Source of the DNA: Callipepla californica brunnescens | Taxonomy: Eukaryota > Chordata > Aves > Galliformes > Odontophoridae | Direction of reading: 5' to 3' | Assembly (NCBI GenBank): GCA_023055505.1 | Contig: JALIRH010000152.1 | Location: forward strand, 124,001 to 188,000 | Length of the DNA: 64,000 bases | Shown: positions 34,494 through 47,052 of the stretch, one piece after another | Position numbering within the stretch: position 1 is the stretch's first letter | Layout of the letters: every line of letters starts with the position of its first letter | Notes under the pieces: generated by a model | What the model saw: the letters and a program-made list of their open reading frames with translations, nothing else | What the model was told of the DNA's origin: nothing | Database searches by the model: none | Translations under genes and position numbers: made by a program

Positions 34494-35674
34494 CTAATAT
34501 TCTGACTTTCTCACATCGTGACATTCAGTCACTGTCATAATTCTCACTTTCTGATATTCTCTTACTGTGCTATTGTGGCATTGTGACAAGTTGACATTCT
34601 GACTTCATGACATTCTCTCTTTCCCTCATTCTGACATTGTGACATTGTCACGTTCTGACATTCGGTCGTTGTGATATTCTCACTTTTTCATATTCTCTCT
34701 TTGTGACATTGTGACACAGTCATATTCCCTGATTTTGTAATTCTGATATTCTGACGTTCTGACATTCTGACATTCTCACAATGTGTCATTCATTCATTGG
34801 CATATTCTCACTTTCTGATATTCTCTCATTGTGATATTGTGACTTTGTGACAATTTGACATTCTGACATCATGACATTCTCTCTTTCCCTCATTCTGATA
34901 TTCTGACATTGGGACATTCTCACTTTCTCGTATTCTGACATTCTGATATATCAATAATCTGTAATTGCGACATTCTCTCATTGTGGCATTGTGACATTCT
35001 CTCATTCTGACACTGAAATTCTGAGATTTGTGATATTGTGACGTTCTCATACTGTGACATTCAGGCACTCTCACATTGGTTCACTCTGACATTCTGACGT
35101 TATGACATTTTGATGTTGTGACATTCACTCACTCCCATTCTGGCGTTTTCACATTCTGACATTCTCACAATCTGGCATTCTAAAATTGTGGCCATCTCTC
35201 ATTGTGACATTCACTCATTCTCACATTCTGATAGTTTGACAGTCTCTCTTGGTGACATTTTGAGGTTCTCTCGTTGTGACATTGTGATATTCTGACCTTC
35301 TGATGTTCTGACATTTTGACATTATAGCATTGTGACACTCTGACATTCTCTCCTTGTGACATTCTGACATTCCGATATTTTGACTTTCTCTCATTACCAC
35401 ATTCTGACATTCTGAAACTGTGGGAATCTGTCATTCTGACATTCTGTCATTGTGATATTTGGACTTTGTGACATTTTGACATTTTGAAGTTCTGACATTC
35501 TGAGATCCTCTCATTGTGACACTGTGACATTGTCATTCACTTGGTGTTATTATCTCTCATTGTGACGTTGTGACATTTTGATATTCCCCGATTTTCTAAT
35601 TGCGACATTCTGACATTCGGTCATTGTGATGTTCTCACTTTTTCATATTCTCTCATTGTGACGTTTTGACACAG
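34494..35674 (+). repeat. 8-bp satellite (ATTCTGAC)n, second part
   Basis: Continuation of the same octamer array between two LTR insertions. The GACACAGTCATATTCCC word seen near 33885 and 34710 marks a longer repeat period. Confidence 0.92.
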
Positions 35675-36597
35675 TGTCACGCTCCAAAATAAAGGAGGGA
35701 GATGAGGTTCTTTATATGTATGTGTATACCCGATGGTGAGATTAAAAGGCAATGGTTCAAATTTTAGCCCAACCAGTTTATTACAATAAGTAGTTTTTTA
35801 GGGATATGGGGAAGGGAAGATGGGTGATAGAAAAGAGATGAAAAGCGAAGAGACTTGGCAGAAAGCAAGAAAGAGAAAGATAGAGCATCAGCACCGTGGA
35901 TCTGGCGAGGTCCGTAGTCCGTTGGTCTCAGGAATTCGTCTGGTCTCCGCGGGGGATGGGAGAAAGCCGGGAAGTTTTGCAGCAAGCAGGCGCTGTGCAG
36001 GGGGGTTCTTCCAAAGAGGTTTTTCCCTCAGGAAAGTCTCTTCTTCAAAGTCTTTGGTTTAGTGGTGTCGAGAAAACCAACTGAGCAACTCGACACACCA
36101 ATGAGTTCTGTCAAGCGGCGCGCTGGGTACATGGGGGATTGCTTCACCAAACATGCGCACGTAAGAGAGAAATGAATAGCTATTTAAAGGTATAGCACAT
36201 GCATATTCATCACGTTCCAGACTCTGGTTATCGAGGGGATTAAACCTAAAGGTCAGTTTTGCTTTAAATTTTCAAACCTTGAAGGAGGAAAGCTCCTCAC
36301 CATTCATGTGGGTGTTTTGTTTTAAGAGAGGCTTGTCTTGTAGGGACAACAGGGTGTCTATCCTGCTTTCTTTAGCTGCCTCCGTGTTCTGGCATTAGTT
36401 TGATTTGTGCCCACCCAACACATCTGGCCCAACAGATAAATCAACAGGAGTAGTACTTTCGGTGCCATACAAGTATTATTGTCCTTTGTGATGATCAGCT
36501 TCTCCAAGCAGTTGTCAATTAGAGTCTTCTAGCCAGAAAGACCTCATGAAGCAAGCTTTGAGACAACAAAAGTCAAAAACAGTTTCTGTCTTTCACA
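35675..36597 (-). mobile_element. Solo LTR (about 923 bp), minus strand, with CACAG target duplication
   Basis: Starts TGTCACGCTCC and ends TTTCACA, with the 5-bp duplication CACAG at 35670-35674 and 36598-36602. The unfilled form (GACACAG then TCATATTCCC) is present elsewhere in the same satellite, near 33885 and 34715, so the insertion edges are exact. A minus-strand AATAAA at 35777-35782 about 100 bp from the left end gives the orientation and a short U5. No internal retroviral genes remain, so it is a recombination product. Frames of 60-84 codons inside are not genes. Confidence 0.85.
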
Positions 36598-37577
36598 CAC
36601 AGTCATATTCCCTGAATTTTAATTGGGAGGTTGTGACGATTTGACATTCTGACATTAAGACATTCTGACATCATGACATTCTCCCTTTCTCACATTCTGA
36701 CATGTTGACATTGTGACATTCTAATATTCTCTCATTGTGACATTGTGACATTCTGACATTCTTATATTCTCACCTTCTGATGTTCTGGCATTCTGACAAT
36801 CTGCCATAGTGACATTCTGACATTGTGATATTGTGATATTATGACATTGTGGCTTTGTGACTTTGTGATATTCTCGCAGTGTCAAATTCTGTGATTCTGA
36901 CATTCTGATATTGTGACATCGTGGCATTTTGGGAATCTGGCATAGTGATATTGTGATATTCTCACATTTTGTCATTCTGACATTCTGACAATCTGATATT
37001 GTGACATTCTCAGATTGTTACATTGCTGCGTTCTGAAATTCTCTCATTGTGACATTGTGAAGTTGTGAAATTCTGACATTCTGACATTATGATGTGATGT
37101 CTTTGTTACATTCTGAGATTGTGCCAATGTTACATTCTTCTATTCAGATACATTGTGACATTCTCAACTTAGGACATTCTGATATTCTTGCATTCTGACG
37201 TTGTGACATTCTGACATTCTGAAATTCGGACATTCTCACATAATCACATTCTGACATCATTTCGTTCTCACATTCTGACATTCTGTTATTCTGACATTCT
37301 CATATTCTCACTTTGTGACATTGTGACGTTCTGACATCCTCACGTACTGACATTCTGAAAATGCGACCTTCTGACATTGTGACACTGTAATATTCTGACT
37401 GTGAAATTTTTACCTTCTGGTATTGTGACAGTCTTTCATTTTTGCATTGTGACATTCTGACACTGTGACATTTTTAGATTCTCACATTGTGATATTTTGG
37501 CATTGTGAAATTCTAACCTTGTGACACTGACATTCTAACATTGTGATACTTTGATATTGTGACTGTCACATTCTGAC
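36598..37577 (+). repeat. 8-bp satellite (ATTCTGAC)n, third part
   Basis: The octamer array resumes after the LTR and runs directly into TTAGGG repeats at about 37578 (TTCTGACACC then GTTAGGG), with no unique sequence between. Confidence 0.92.
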
Positions 37578-39874
37578 ACCGTTAGGGTAGGGTTAGGGTT
37601 AGGTTTAAGGGGTAGGGTAGGGATGGGGTAGGGTTAGGGTTAGATAATGGTTAGGGTAAGTATTAGGGTCAGGGTTAAGGGTAGGGTGTGAGGTAGGGTT
37701 AGGGTTTTAGGGTTAGGGTAGGGTTAGGGTTAGGTTAGGGTAGGGTTTAGGGTTAGGGTGTAGGGTTAGGGTAAGGGTAGGGTTAGGGTTAGGGGTTAAG
37801 GTTAGGGGTTAGGGTCAGGGGTTAGGTTTAGGGATAGGGTCAGGGTTAGGGTTAGAATTAGGGTAGGGTTAGGTTTAGGGTAAGGGTTAGGGTTAGGGTA
37901 GGGTAAGGGTTAGGGTTAGGGTTGGGTAAGGGTTAGGGGTAGGATTACGGGTAGGGTTAGTGTTACAGTTAGGGTCCATCAATAGGGTTAGCAAAGGGTT
38001 AGGTGTTAGGGTTAGGTGTTAGGGTTAGGGGTTAGGGTTAGGGTAGAACTAGGGTCCATCAATAGGGTTATGGTAGGGTTAGGGTTTAGGGTTAGGGTAG
38101 GGTTAGGGTTAGAGTAGAATTAGGGTTAGATTGGAGGGTTAGGGTAGGGTTAGGGTTAAGGGTTAGGGTTAAGGGTTAGGGTAGGGTTAGAGATAGGTAA
38201 GGGTTAGGGTAAGGGTTAGGGTTAGGGATAGGGTAAGGGTTAGGGTTAGGGTAGGGCTAGGGTTAGGGATAGGTAAGGGTTAGGGTAAGGGTTAGTGTAG
38301 GGGTAGGGGTATGGGTAGGGTTAGGGTAGGGTTAGGGTTAGGGTTGGATTAGAATTTTCGGTAAGGGTTAGGGTTAGGAGTTAGGGTCAGTGTCAGGGTT
38401 AGGGCTTAGCGTTAGGGATAGGGTAAGAGTTAGGGTAGGGTTAGTGTTAGGGTTAGAGTTAGGGTAAGGGTAGGGTTAGGGTAGGTTTAGGGTAAGGTTA
38501 GGGTTTGGGTTAGGGGTTAGGGGTTAGGGCTAGGGTAGGGCTAGGGTAGGGTTAGGGGCAGGGTTAGGGTTAGGATTAGGGTAGGGTTTGGGTTAGGTAA
38601 GGGTTTGGGGTTAGGGCTTATGGGTTGGGGTTAGGGGTTAGGGTCACGGTTAGGGTAGGGTAAGGTTAGGGTTAGGGTTAGTGTTAGGGTTATGGTTAGG
38701 GGTTAGGGTAAATGTTAGGGTAGGGTTAGGGTTAAGGGTTAGGGTAGGGTTAGGGTTAGGTAAGGGTTAGGGTAGGGTTAAGGAGGGTTAAGGGTAGGGT
38801 TTGAGTCAGGGGTAGGGTAGGGTTAGGGTTAGGGTAGGGTTAGGGGTTAGTGTTAGGGTAGAATTAGGGTTAGATTTGAGGGTTAGTGTAGGGTTAGGGT
38901 TAGGTAAGGGATAGGGTTAGGGTTAGGTGTTAGGGTAGGGTTAGGGTAGGGTTAGGGATAGGTAAGGGTTAGAGTAAGGGTTAGGGTCAGGGATAGGGGT
39001 AGGGTCAGTGTTAGGGTTAGGGTATGGTTAGGGTTAGGGGCAGGGTTAGGGTTAGGGTAGGGTTAGGGTTAGGGGTTAGGGTTAAAATTAGGGGTTAGGG
39101 CTAGGGTAGGTTTAGGGCGAGGATAGGGCTAGGGTAGGGTTAGGTGTTAGGGGCAGGGTTAGGGTTAGGGTGGGGTTAGGGCTTAGGAGTTAGGGTTAGG
39201 GCTTAGGGGTTGGGGTTAAGGGTTAGGGTTAGGTTTAGTGTTAGGGTTATGGTCAGGTAAGGGTTAGGGGTTAGGGTAAATGTTAGGGTAGTGTTAGGGT
39301 AGTGTTAGGGTGAGGGTTAGGGTAGGGTTAGGGTTAGGGTACGGTTAGGGTAAGTGTTATGGTTAGGGTAGGGTTAGGGTTAGGTTTTGGGTCCATCAAT
39401 AGGGTTAGGGTTAGTTTAGATTAGGGTTAGTGTAGGGTTAGTGTTAGGGTTAGGGGTTAGGGTTAAGGTAGAATTAGGGTCCATCAACAGGGTTATAGTA
39501 GGATTAGGGTTTAGGGTTAGGGTAGGGTTAGGGTTAGGGGTTAGGGTTAGAGTAGAATTAGGGTTAGATTGGAGGGTTAGGGTAGGGTTAGGGTAGGGTT
39601 AGGGTTAGGGTTAGAGTAGGGTTAGAGATAGGTAAGGGTTAGGGTAGGGTTAGGGTTAGGGTTAGGGTTAGGGTTAGGGTTAGGGTCAGGGTCAGGGTTA
39701 AGGGTAGGGTTTGAGTGAGGGTTAGGGTAGGGTTAGGGTCAGGGTTAAGGGTTGGGTTTGAGTCAGGGTTAGGGTCAGGGTTAGGGTCAGGGTTAGGGTT
39801 AGGGTAAGTGTTAGGGTTAGGTTTTGGGTCCGTCAATAGGGTTAGGGTTAGTTTAGATTAGGGTTAGTGTAGGG

Positions 39875-39909
<35 letters not shown>

Positions 39910-42900
39910 TTTAGATTAGGGTTAGTGTAGGGTTAGTGTTAGGGTTAGGGTTTAGGGTTAGGGGTTACGGTAAGGGTTAGGGTTAGGGGTTAGGGTCAGG
40001 GATAGGGTCAATGTTAGGGTTAGGGTAAGGCTTAGGGTTAGGGGTTAAGTTTAGGGTAGGGTTAGGGTTAGGGTAGGGTTATGGTAAGGAATCAGTAGGG
40101 TTAGGGTTAGAGTTAGGGTTAGGGACCTGGTGGGTTGGGGTTAGGGTTTAAGGTTAGGGTTAGGTTTAGGGTAGGGTTAGGGTAGGGTTAAGGTTTAGGG
40201 TTAGGGTTAGGGATAGGTAAGGGTTAGGGTAAGGGATAGGGTTAGGGTGAGGGGTAGGGTTAGGGTAGGTCTACGGTTAGGGGTTAGGGTTAGGGGTTAG
40301 GGTTAGGGGTTAGGGTTAGGGTAGTGTTAGGGTTAGGGTGAGGGGTAGGGTTAGGGTAGGGCTACGGTTAGGGGTTAGGGTTAGGGGTTAGGGTTAGGGT
40401 AGTGTTAGGGTTAGGTTAGGGTTAGGGGTAGGGGTATGGGTAGGGTTAGGGTAGGGTTAGGGTTAGGGTTGGATTAGAATTTACGGTAAGTGTTAGGTTT
40501 AGTGGTTAGGGTCAGTGTCAGGGTTAGGGGTTAGGGTTAGGGATAGGGTAAGAGTTAGGGTTAGGGTTAGAGTTAGGGTAGGGTTATAGTTAGGTTTAGG
40601 GTAGGGTTAGGGTAAGGGTAGAGTTAGAGTAGGTTTAGGGTAAGGGTAGGGTAGTGTTAGGGTAGGGTATGGGTTAGGGATTAGGGCTAGGGTAGGGTTA
40701 GGGGTTAGTGTTAGGTTTAGGGTTAGGGTAGGGTTGTGGTTAGGGTTAGGGTAGGGTTGGGGTTAGGGACAGGGTTAGGGTTTGGGCTTACGGGTTGGGG
40801 ATAGGGGTTAGGGTCACGGTTAGGGTAGGGTTAGGTTAGGTTTAGGGTTAGTGTTAGGGTTATGGTTAGGTAAGGGTTAGGGTAAATGTTAGGGTAGGGT
40901 TAGGGTTAGGGTTATGGGTTAGGGTTATGGGTTAGGGGTAGGTAAGGTTTAGGGTAGGGTTAGGGTCAGGGTCAGGGTTAAGGGTAGGGTTTGAGTCAGG
41001 GTTAGGGTAGGGTTAGGGGTAGGGTTAGGGTAGGGTTAGGGATAGGTAAGGGTTAGGGTTAGGGATAGGGTAGGGTTAGGGTTAGGGTAGGGCTAGATGT
41101 AGGGGTTAGGGGTAGGGGTATGTTTAGGGTTAGGGTAGGGTTAGGGATAGGTAAGGGTTAGGGTAAGGGTTAGGGATAGGGTAGGGTTAGGCTTAGGGTA
41201 GGGCTAGATGTAGGGGTTAGGGGTAGGGGTATGGGTAAGGGTTAGGGTAGGGTTAGGGTTAAGGGTTAGAGTAGGGTTAGGGATAGGTAAGGGTTAGGGT
41301 AAGGGTTAGGGTTAGGGTCAGGGATGGTGTAGGGTCAGTTTTAGGGTTAGGGTATGGTTAGTGTAAGGGGTAGGGTTAGGGTTAGGGTAGGGCGAGGGTT
41401 AGTGTTAGGGTTAAAATTAGGGGTTAGGAGTTAGGGCTAGGGTAGGGTTAGGGGTTAGTGTTAGGGTTAGGGTAGGGTTGGGGTTAGGGTTAGGGTTGGG
41501 TTGGGGTTAGGGGCAGGGTTAGGGTTAGGGCTTTGGGGTTGGGGTTAGGGGTTAGGGTCACGGTTAGGGTAGGTTTAGGGTTAGTGTTAGTGTAAGGGTT
41601 AGGGTAGGGTTAGGGGTTAGAGTAGGGTTAGTTTTAGTGTTAGGGTTATGGTTAGGTAAGGGTTAGGGGTTAGGGTAAATGTTAGGGTAGTGTTAGGGTT
41701 AGGGTAGGGTTAGGGTTAGGTAAGGGTTAGGGTAGGGTTAGGGTCAGGGTTAAGGGTAGGGTTTGAGTCAGGGTTAGGGTCAGGGTTAGGGTTAGAGTAC
41801 GGTTAGGTTAAGTGTTATGGTTAGTGTAGGGTTAGGGTTAGGTTTTGGGTCCATCAATAGGGTTAGGGTTAGTTTAGATTAGGGTTAGTGTAGGGTTAGG
41901 GTTAGGGTTTAGGGTTAGGGGTTAAGTTTAGGGGTTAGGGTTAGGGTAGGGTTAGGGGTTACTGTAAGGGTTAGGGTTAGGGTCAGGGTAAGGGTTAGGG
42001 TTAGAGTTAGGGTAGGGTTTGGTTTAGGGTAAGGGTTAGGGTAGGGTTAGGGTTGGGTTAGGGTTAGGGTAGGGTTAGGGTTAGGGGTTAGGGTAGCGTC
42101 AGGGGTTAAGGTTAGGATAAGGGTTAGGGGTTAGGGTTAAGGTTAGGGTAAGGGTAGGGTTAGGGATAGGGTTGGGGTTAGGGTTAGGGTAGGGTTAGGG
42201 TAGGGTTAGTGTTAGGGTTGGGTTGGGATTAGGGTAGGGTTAGGGTTAGGGGTTAGGGTAGAGTCAGGGGTTACGGTTAGGATAAGGGTTAGGGTAGGGT
42301 TAAGGGTTAGGGTTAGGGTAGGGTTAAAGTTGGGGTTAGGAATAGGGTTAGGGTTAGGTTAGAGTTAGGGTAGGGTTAGGGTAAGGAATCAGTAGGGTTA
42401 GGGTTAGAGTTAGGGTTAGGGATCTGGTGGGTTAGGGTTAGGGTTTAAGGTTAGGGTTAGGTTTAGTGTAGGGTTAGGGTAGGGTTAAGGTTTAGGGTTA
42501 GGGTTAGGTTTAGGGGTTAGGGTAGGGCTAGGGTTAGGGGTTAGGGGTTGGGTTAGTGTAGGGGTAGGGGTATGGGTAGGGTTAGGGTTAGGGGTTAGGG
42601 TATGGTCAGGGGTTACGGTTAGGTTAAGGTTTAGGGTTAGAGTAGGGTTAGGAGTTAGGGTTAGGGTTAGGGTTAAGGATAGGGTTGGGGTTAGGGTTAG
42701 GGTAGGGCTAGTGTTAGGTTAGGGTTAGGTGTTTGGGTCAGGGTTAGTGTAGGGTTAATGTTAGGGTAGGGGTTAGGATTAGGTTTATGGTAAGGGTTGG
42801 GGTAGGGTTAGGGTAAGAGTTAGGGAAAGGTAAGGGTTAGGGTAAGGGTTAGGGTTAGGGTCAGTGTTAGGGTCAGGGTTAGGCTTATAGTATGGTTAGG

Positions 42901-45870
42901 GTAAGGGTTAGGGGTTAGGGTAGGGTTAGGGTAGGGGTAGGGGTAAGGGTAGGGGTATGGGTAGGGTTAAGGTAAGGGTAGGGTTAGGGTTAGGTTTGGA
43001 TTAGAGGTTACGGTAAGGGTTAGGGTTAGGGGTTAGGGTCAGTGTCAGGGTTAGGGTTAGGGTAGGGTTAGTGTTAGGGTAAGGTTTAGGGTTAGGGTTA
43101 TGGTAAGCGTTAGGGTTAGAGTTAGGGTAGGGTTAGGGTAGGGTTAGGGTTAGGGTAGGGTTTGGGTTAGTGGTTAGGGTTAAGGTTAGGGGTTAGGGCT
43201 GGGGTAGGTTTAGGGCTAGGGTAGGGTTGGGTTTAGGGTTAGGGTGGGGTAAGGGTTAGGGGCAGGATAAGGGCTTAGGGGTTGGGGTTAGGGGTTAGGA
43301 TTAGGGTAGGGTTAGGGTAAGGGTAAGGGTTAGGGTAGGGTAAGGGTTAGGGTTTACGGTAGGGTTAGGGTTAGTGTTAGGGTAGGGTTATGGTTAAGTA
43401 AGGGTTAGGGTTAGGGTAAAGGTTAGGGTAGGGTTAGGGTTAGGTTTAAGGGGTAGGGTTAGGGTTAGATAATGGTTATGGTAAGTATTAGGGTCAGGGT
43501 TACGGGTAGGGTGTGAGTCAGGGTTAGGGTAGGGTTAGGGTTAGGTTTTGGGTCGATCAATAGGGTTAGGGTTAGATTAGGGTAGGGTTAGGATAGGGTT
43601 AGGGTAGGGTTTGTGTTAGGGTTAGGGTGTAGGGTTAGGGTTAGGGTAGGGTTAGGGTTAGGGGTTAAGGTTAGGGGTTAGTGTTAGGGTAGGGTAGGGG
43701 TAGGGTTAGGGTAGGGTAAGGGTTAGGGGTTAGGATTAGGGTTAAGGTGTTAGGAGTTAGGGTTAGGGTAGGGTTAGGGTTAGGGTTAGGGTTAGGGTTA
43801 GAATAGGGTAAGGGTTAGGGGTAGGGTTACGGGTAGGGTTAGGGTAAAGTTAGGGTTAGGGTTCCGGTTACGGTTAGGGTCCATCAATAGGGTTAGGGTT
43901 TAGGGTTAGGGGTTAGGGTTAGGTGTATGTGTAGGGGTAGGGTTAGTGTTAGGGTTAGGGTTAGGGTTAGGTTGGATTAGGGTTAGGGTTAGGGTTGGGT
44001 AAGGGTTAGGGGTAGGATTACGGGTAGGGTTAGTGTTATGGTTAGGGTCCATCAATAGGGTTAGGCAAGGTTTAGGGTTAGGGTTAGGTGTTAGGGTAAG
44101 GGGTTAGGGTTAGGGTAGGGTTAGGGTCCATCAATAGGGTTATGGTAGGGTTAGGGTTATGGATAGGGTTAGAGTTAGGGTAGGGTTAGAGTTAGGGTTA
44201 GGGTAGGGTTAGGGTAAGGGTAGAGTTAGGGTAGGTTTATGGTAAGGGTAGGGTAGTGTTAGGGTAGGGTATGGGTTAGGGGTTAGGGTTAAGGTTAGGG
44301 GTTAGGGCTCGGGTAGGGTTAGGGGTTAGTGTTAGGGTTAGGGGCAGGGTTAGGGTTAGGGTAGGGTTGGGGTTAGGGTTAGGGTAGGGTTGGGGTTAGG
44401 GACAGGGTTAGGGTTTGGGCTTACGGGTTGGGGATAGGGGTTAGGGTCACGGTTAGGGTAGGGTTAGGTTAGGTTTAGGGTTAGTGTTAGGGTTATGGTT
44501 AGGTAAGGGTTAGGGGTTAGGGTAAATGTTAGGGTAGGGTTAGGGTTGGGTTAGGGTTAGTGTTAGGGTTAGGGTTATGGCTTAGGGGTAGGTAAGGGTT
44601 AGGGTAGGGTTAGGGTCAGGGTCAGGGTTAAGGGTAGGGTTTGAGTCAGAGTCAGGGTCAGGGTTAGGGTTAGCACAGGGTTAGGGTAGGATTAGGTGTT
44701 AGGGTAGGGTTAGGGTTAGTGTTAGAGTTATGGTTAGGTAGGGGTTAGGGTAAGGGTTAGGGGTTAGGGTAAATGTTAGGGTAGGTTTAGGGTTAAGGAT
44801 TAGGGTAGAGTTAGGGTTAGGTAAGGGTTAGGGTATGGTTAGGGTCAGGGTTAAGGGTAGGGTTAGGGTTAGGGTAGAATTAGGGTTAGATTTGAGGGTT
44901 AGGGTAGGGTTAGGGTAGGGTTAGGGGTTAGGGTAAGGGTTAGGGTTGGATTAGAATTTACGGTAAGGGTTAGGGTTAGGGGTTAGGGTCAGTATTAGGG
45001 TTAGGGGTTAGGGTTAGGGATAGGGTAAGAGTTAGGGTAGGGTTAGGGTAGGGTTAGAGTTAGGGTAGGGTTAGTGTTAGGGTTAGGGTACGTTTAGGGT
45101 TTGGGTAAGGGTTAGGGTGAGGGTTGGTGTTAGGGTAGGATTAGGGTTAGGTTCAGGGTTAGGGTAGTGTTAGGGTTTAGGGTTAGGGTTAGGGTATGGT
45201 TAGGGGTTAGGGTTGGGGTAAGGGTTAGGTTAGGGTTAGGGTTAGGGGGTTAGGGTTAGGGGATTAGTGTTAGGGTTAGGGGTTAGGGTTAGGGTGAGGG
45301 TTGGTGTTAGGGTAGGATTATGGTTAGGTTCAGGGTTAGGGTAGTGTTAGGGTTCAGGGTTAGGGTTGTGGTAAGGTTTAGGGGATTAGTGTTAGGGGTT
45401 AGGGTAGGGTTAGGATTAGGATTGGGATTAGGTTTAGGTTAGGGTTATGGTTAGGGTTAGGATAGGGTTAATGTAGGGTTAGGGTTAGTGATAGAGTAAG
45501 ACTTAGGGTTAGGGTTATGGTAAGAGTTAGGGATTGGGATACGGTTAGATTTAGGGTTAAGAATAGGGTTCGGGTTTGATTAGGGTTAGGGTTAGTGTTA
45601 GGAATCAATTTGGAGGAAGGAAAGGGTTTAGGAATTGGTTCATTGTTAGGGTTAGTCTTCAAGTTAGTAATAGAGTAAGGGTTAGTGTTCGGGTTAGGAA
45701 TAGGGTTCTGAATAGGGCGAGGTTTGGGAATAGGATGAAGTTTAGGGTTAGGGTTCGGGTCAGATTTAGCACTATGTTTCAGGTTCCTTTTAGGTTTAGT
45801 GATAAGGATTAGGGGTACGTTTAGGTATTGTACAATGCTAAGTGTTAGCTTCTGGGTGGGGGTTGGGGTT
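37578..45870 (+). repeat. Degenerate telomere-like array, TTAGGG on the plus strand (8.3 kb)
   Basis: Mixed TTAGGG, TAGGG, GGGTAAGGG, GGGTCAGGG and GGGGTTAGGG. It is too irregular to be the terminal telomere and is an interstitial or subtelomeric array. A non-telomeric word, TCCATCAATAGGGTTA, recurs near 37977, 38051, 39401, 39480, 41850, 43880, 44049 and 44127 (variants near 39830 and 43553), showing block duplications. Another shared block begins AAGGAATCAGTAGGG (40086 and 42393). No gene. Confidence 0.95.
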
Positions 45871-46444
45871 TGTCATGGTTTTATGATTTTTTGGTACTGG
45901 TATTCCACATCATAACATCATGTATTGCATTAGGAGTTGAAGAGCTAATACTCCAGCTCCATAGATCATTGATAATTCCAGGTATACCTGTCTGAGAAGA
46001 GAAGAAGCACTACATTCCCCAGAGGACTTTGCGATGCTTTGTATTTTTACGTGTTTTCCGCTCAGAGGGAACAGATAAAAACCCTCAGCGGTCACGGGAC
46101 ACTCTCTTTCCTTCGGGATCGACTCAGCAGTGGGTGCTCGCTGCCGTATCGCCTTCAGCGTTAGCGTAAGGCCTTCGGTTTATCGGACACTCTCTCTTGC
46201 TCATTTTGTTTGATTCATTAGCCTCAATTCCAATTACATTGTATTATATTGTGTTATTTTGCTTTCTAATATCTTATTTAGTAAATTAGCTTTCCTCCTC
46301 AGATCGTTGCCGCTGTTTTGTTTCTAGGCCCATCTCCCTTTTCCCTTTTCCCTTTTTCCTTGCCCTTTCCTGGGGCGTGGGTCCGTGGGTCCCCGCAGCA
46401 ATCGTCACGGAACCGGGCCGATCCAGCCCGGTAAACCGTTGACA
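45871..46444 (+). mobile_element. Solo ERVL LTR with exact 5-bp target duplication
   Basis: 574 bp, from TGTCATGG to CGTTGACA, the same family as the provirus LTR at 16993. The target duplication GGGTT lies at 45866-45870 and 46445-46449. The paralogous segment at 58960-59030 is the empty site: the identical word GGTGGGGGTTGGGGTTAGAT runs through uninterrupted. A TATA-like AGATAAAAAC lies near 46074. Confidence 0.95.
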
Positions 46445-47052
46445 GGGTTAGATTAAGGGTGAGGGTTAGGATTAGGACTAGATTTAGGATTAGGTTTAGG
46501 AATAGGTTTTCTTTGATTGTTAGAGTGAGAGAAAGGTTAGGCCTTGGGTTTGTTTTTGGAATAGTTTTGGGTTTCAGAATAGGAATTGGGTTAGTATTTG
46601 GAATCTGTTTTGGTTTAGTATTAGTGTTAGGGTCAGGGTTAGAAGTTAGGTGATGGCTGTGGTAATCTAATGCTTTGTGTTAGGCTTAGGGTTGGGCTTA
46701 AATTTGGGGTTGGTTTTAAGGTCCCATTTAGATTTCAGGTAGAATTGGAGTTAAATTAAGGTAACGGTTAGGATTAGATTTAGGGTTCTGATAAGGGTTA
46801 GGTTAGGGTTAGGGTTTGGTTCCAAGTTGTTTTTAGGGTTAGGGTTAACGTTAGGTTTCAGGATAGGGTTAGGAATATAGCTAGGTGTTAGGTAAGGTTT
46901 AATCCTAGGGTTTCAGTTCGGGTTAGGTGAAGCGTTAGTTTTACAGTTAGAAGACATGTTAGGGTTAGGGTTAGGTTTTGGTGTAGATTTAGGTTTAGGG
47001 TAAGGGTTAGGGATGTAGATGAAGGTTTAGTGGAAGGGGTAGGGTTCTCTTT
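46445..47052 (+). repeat. Telomere-derived subtelomeric repeat
   Basis: Heavily diverged TTAGGG-like sequence. Together with about 45595-45870 it is a close copy of 58802-59871. It contains the marker GGTAATCTAATGCTTTG near 46660 and ends TTTTAGGACC at 47052, where a different, C-rich sequence takes over. Confidence 0.85.

Noticed and set aside
37578..45870. True chromosome-terminal telomere
   Set aside because: The hexamers are too degenerate, and unique sequence, genes and insertions continue to the right.
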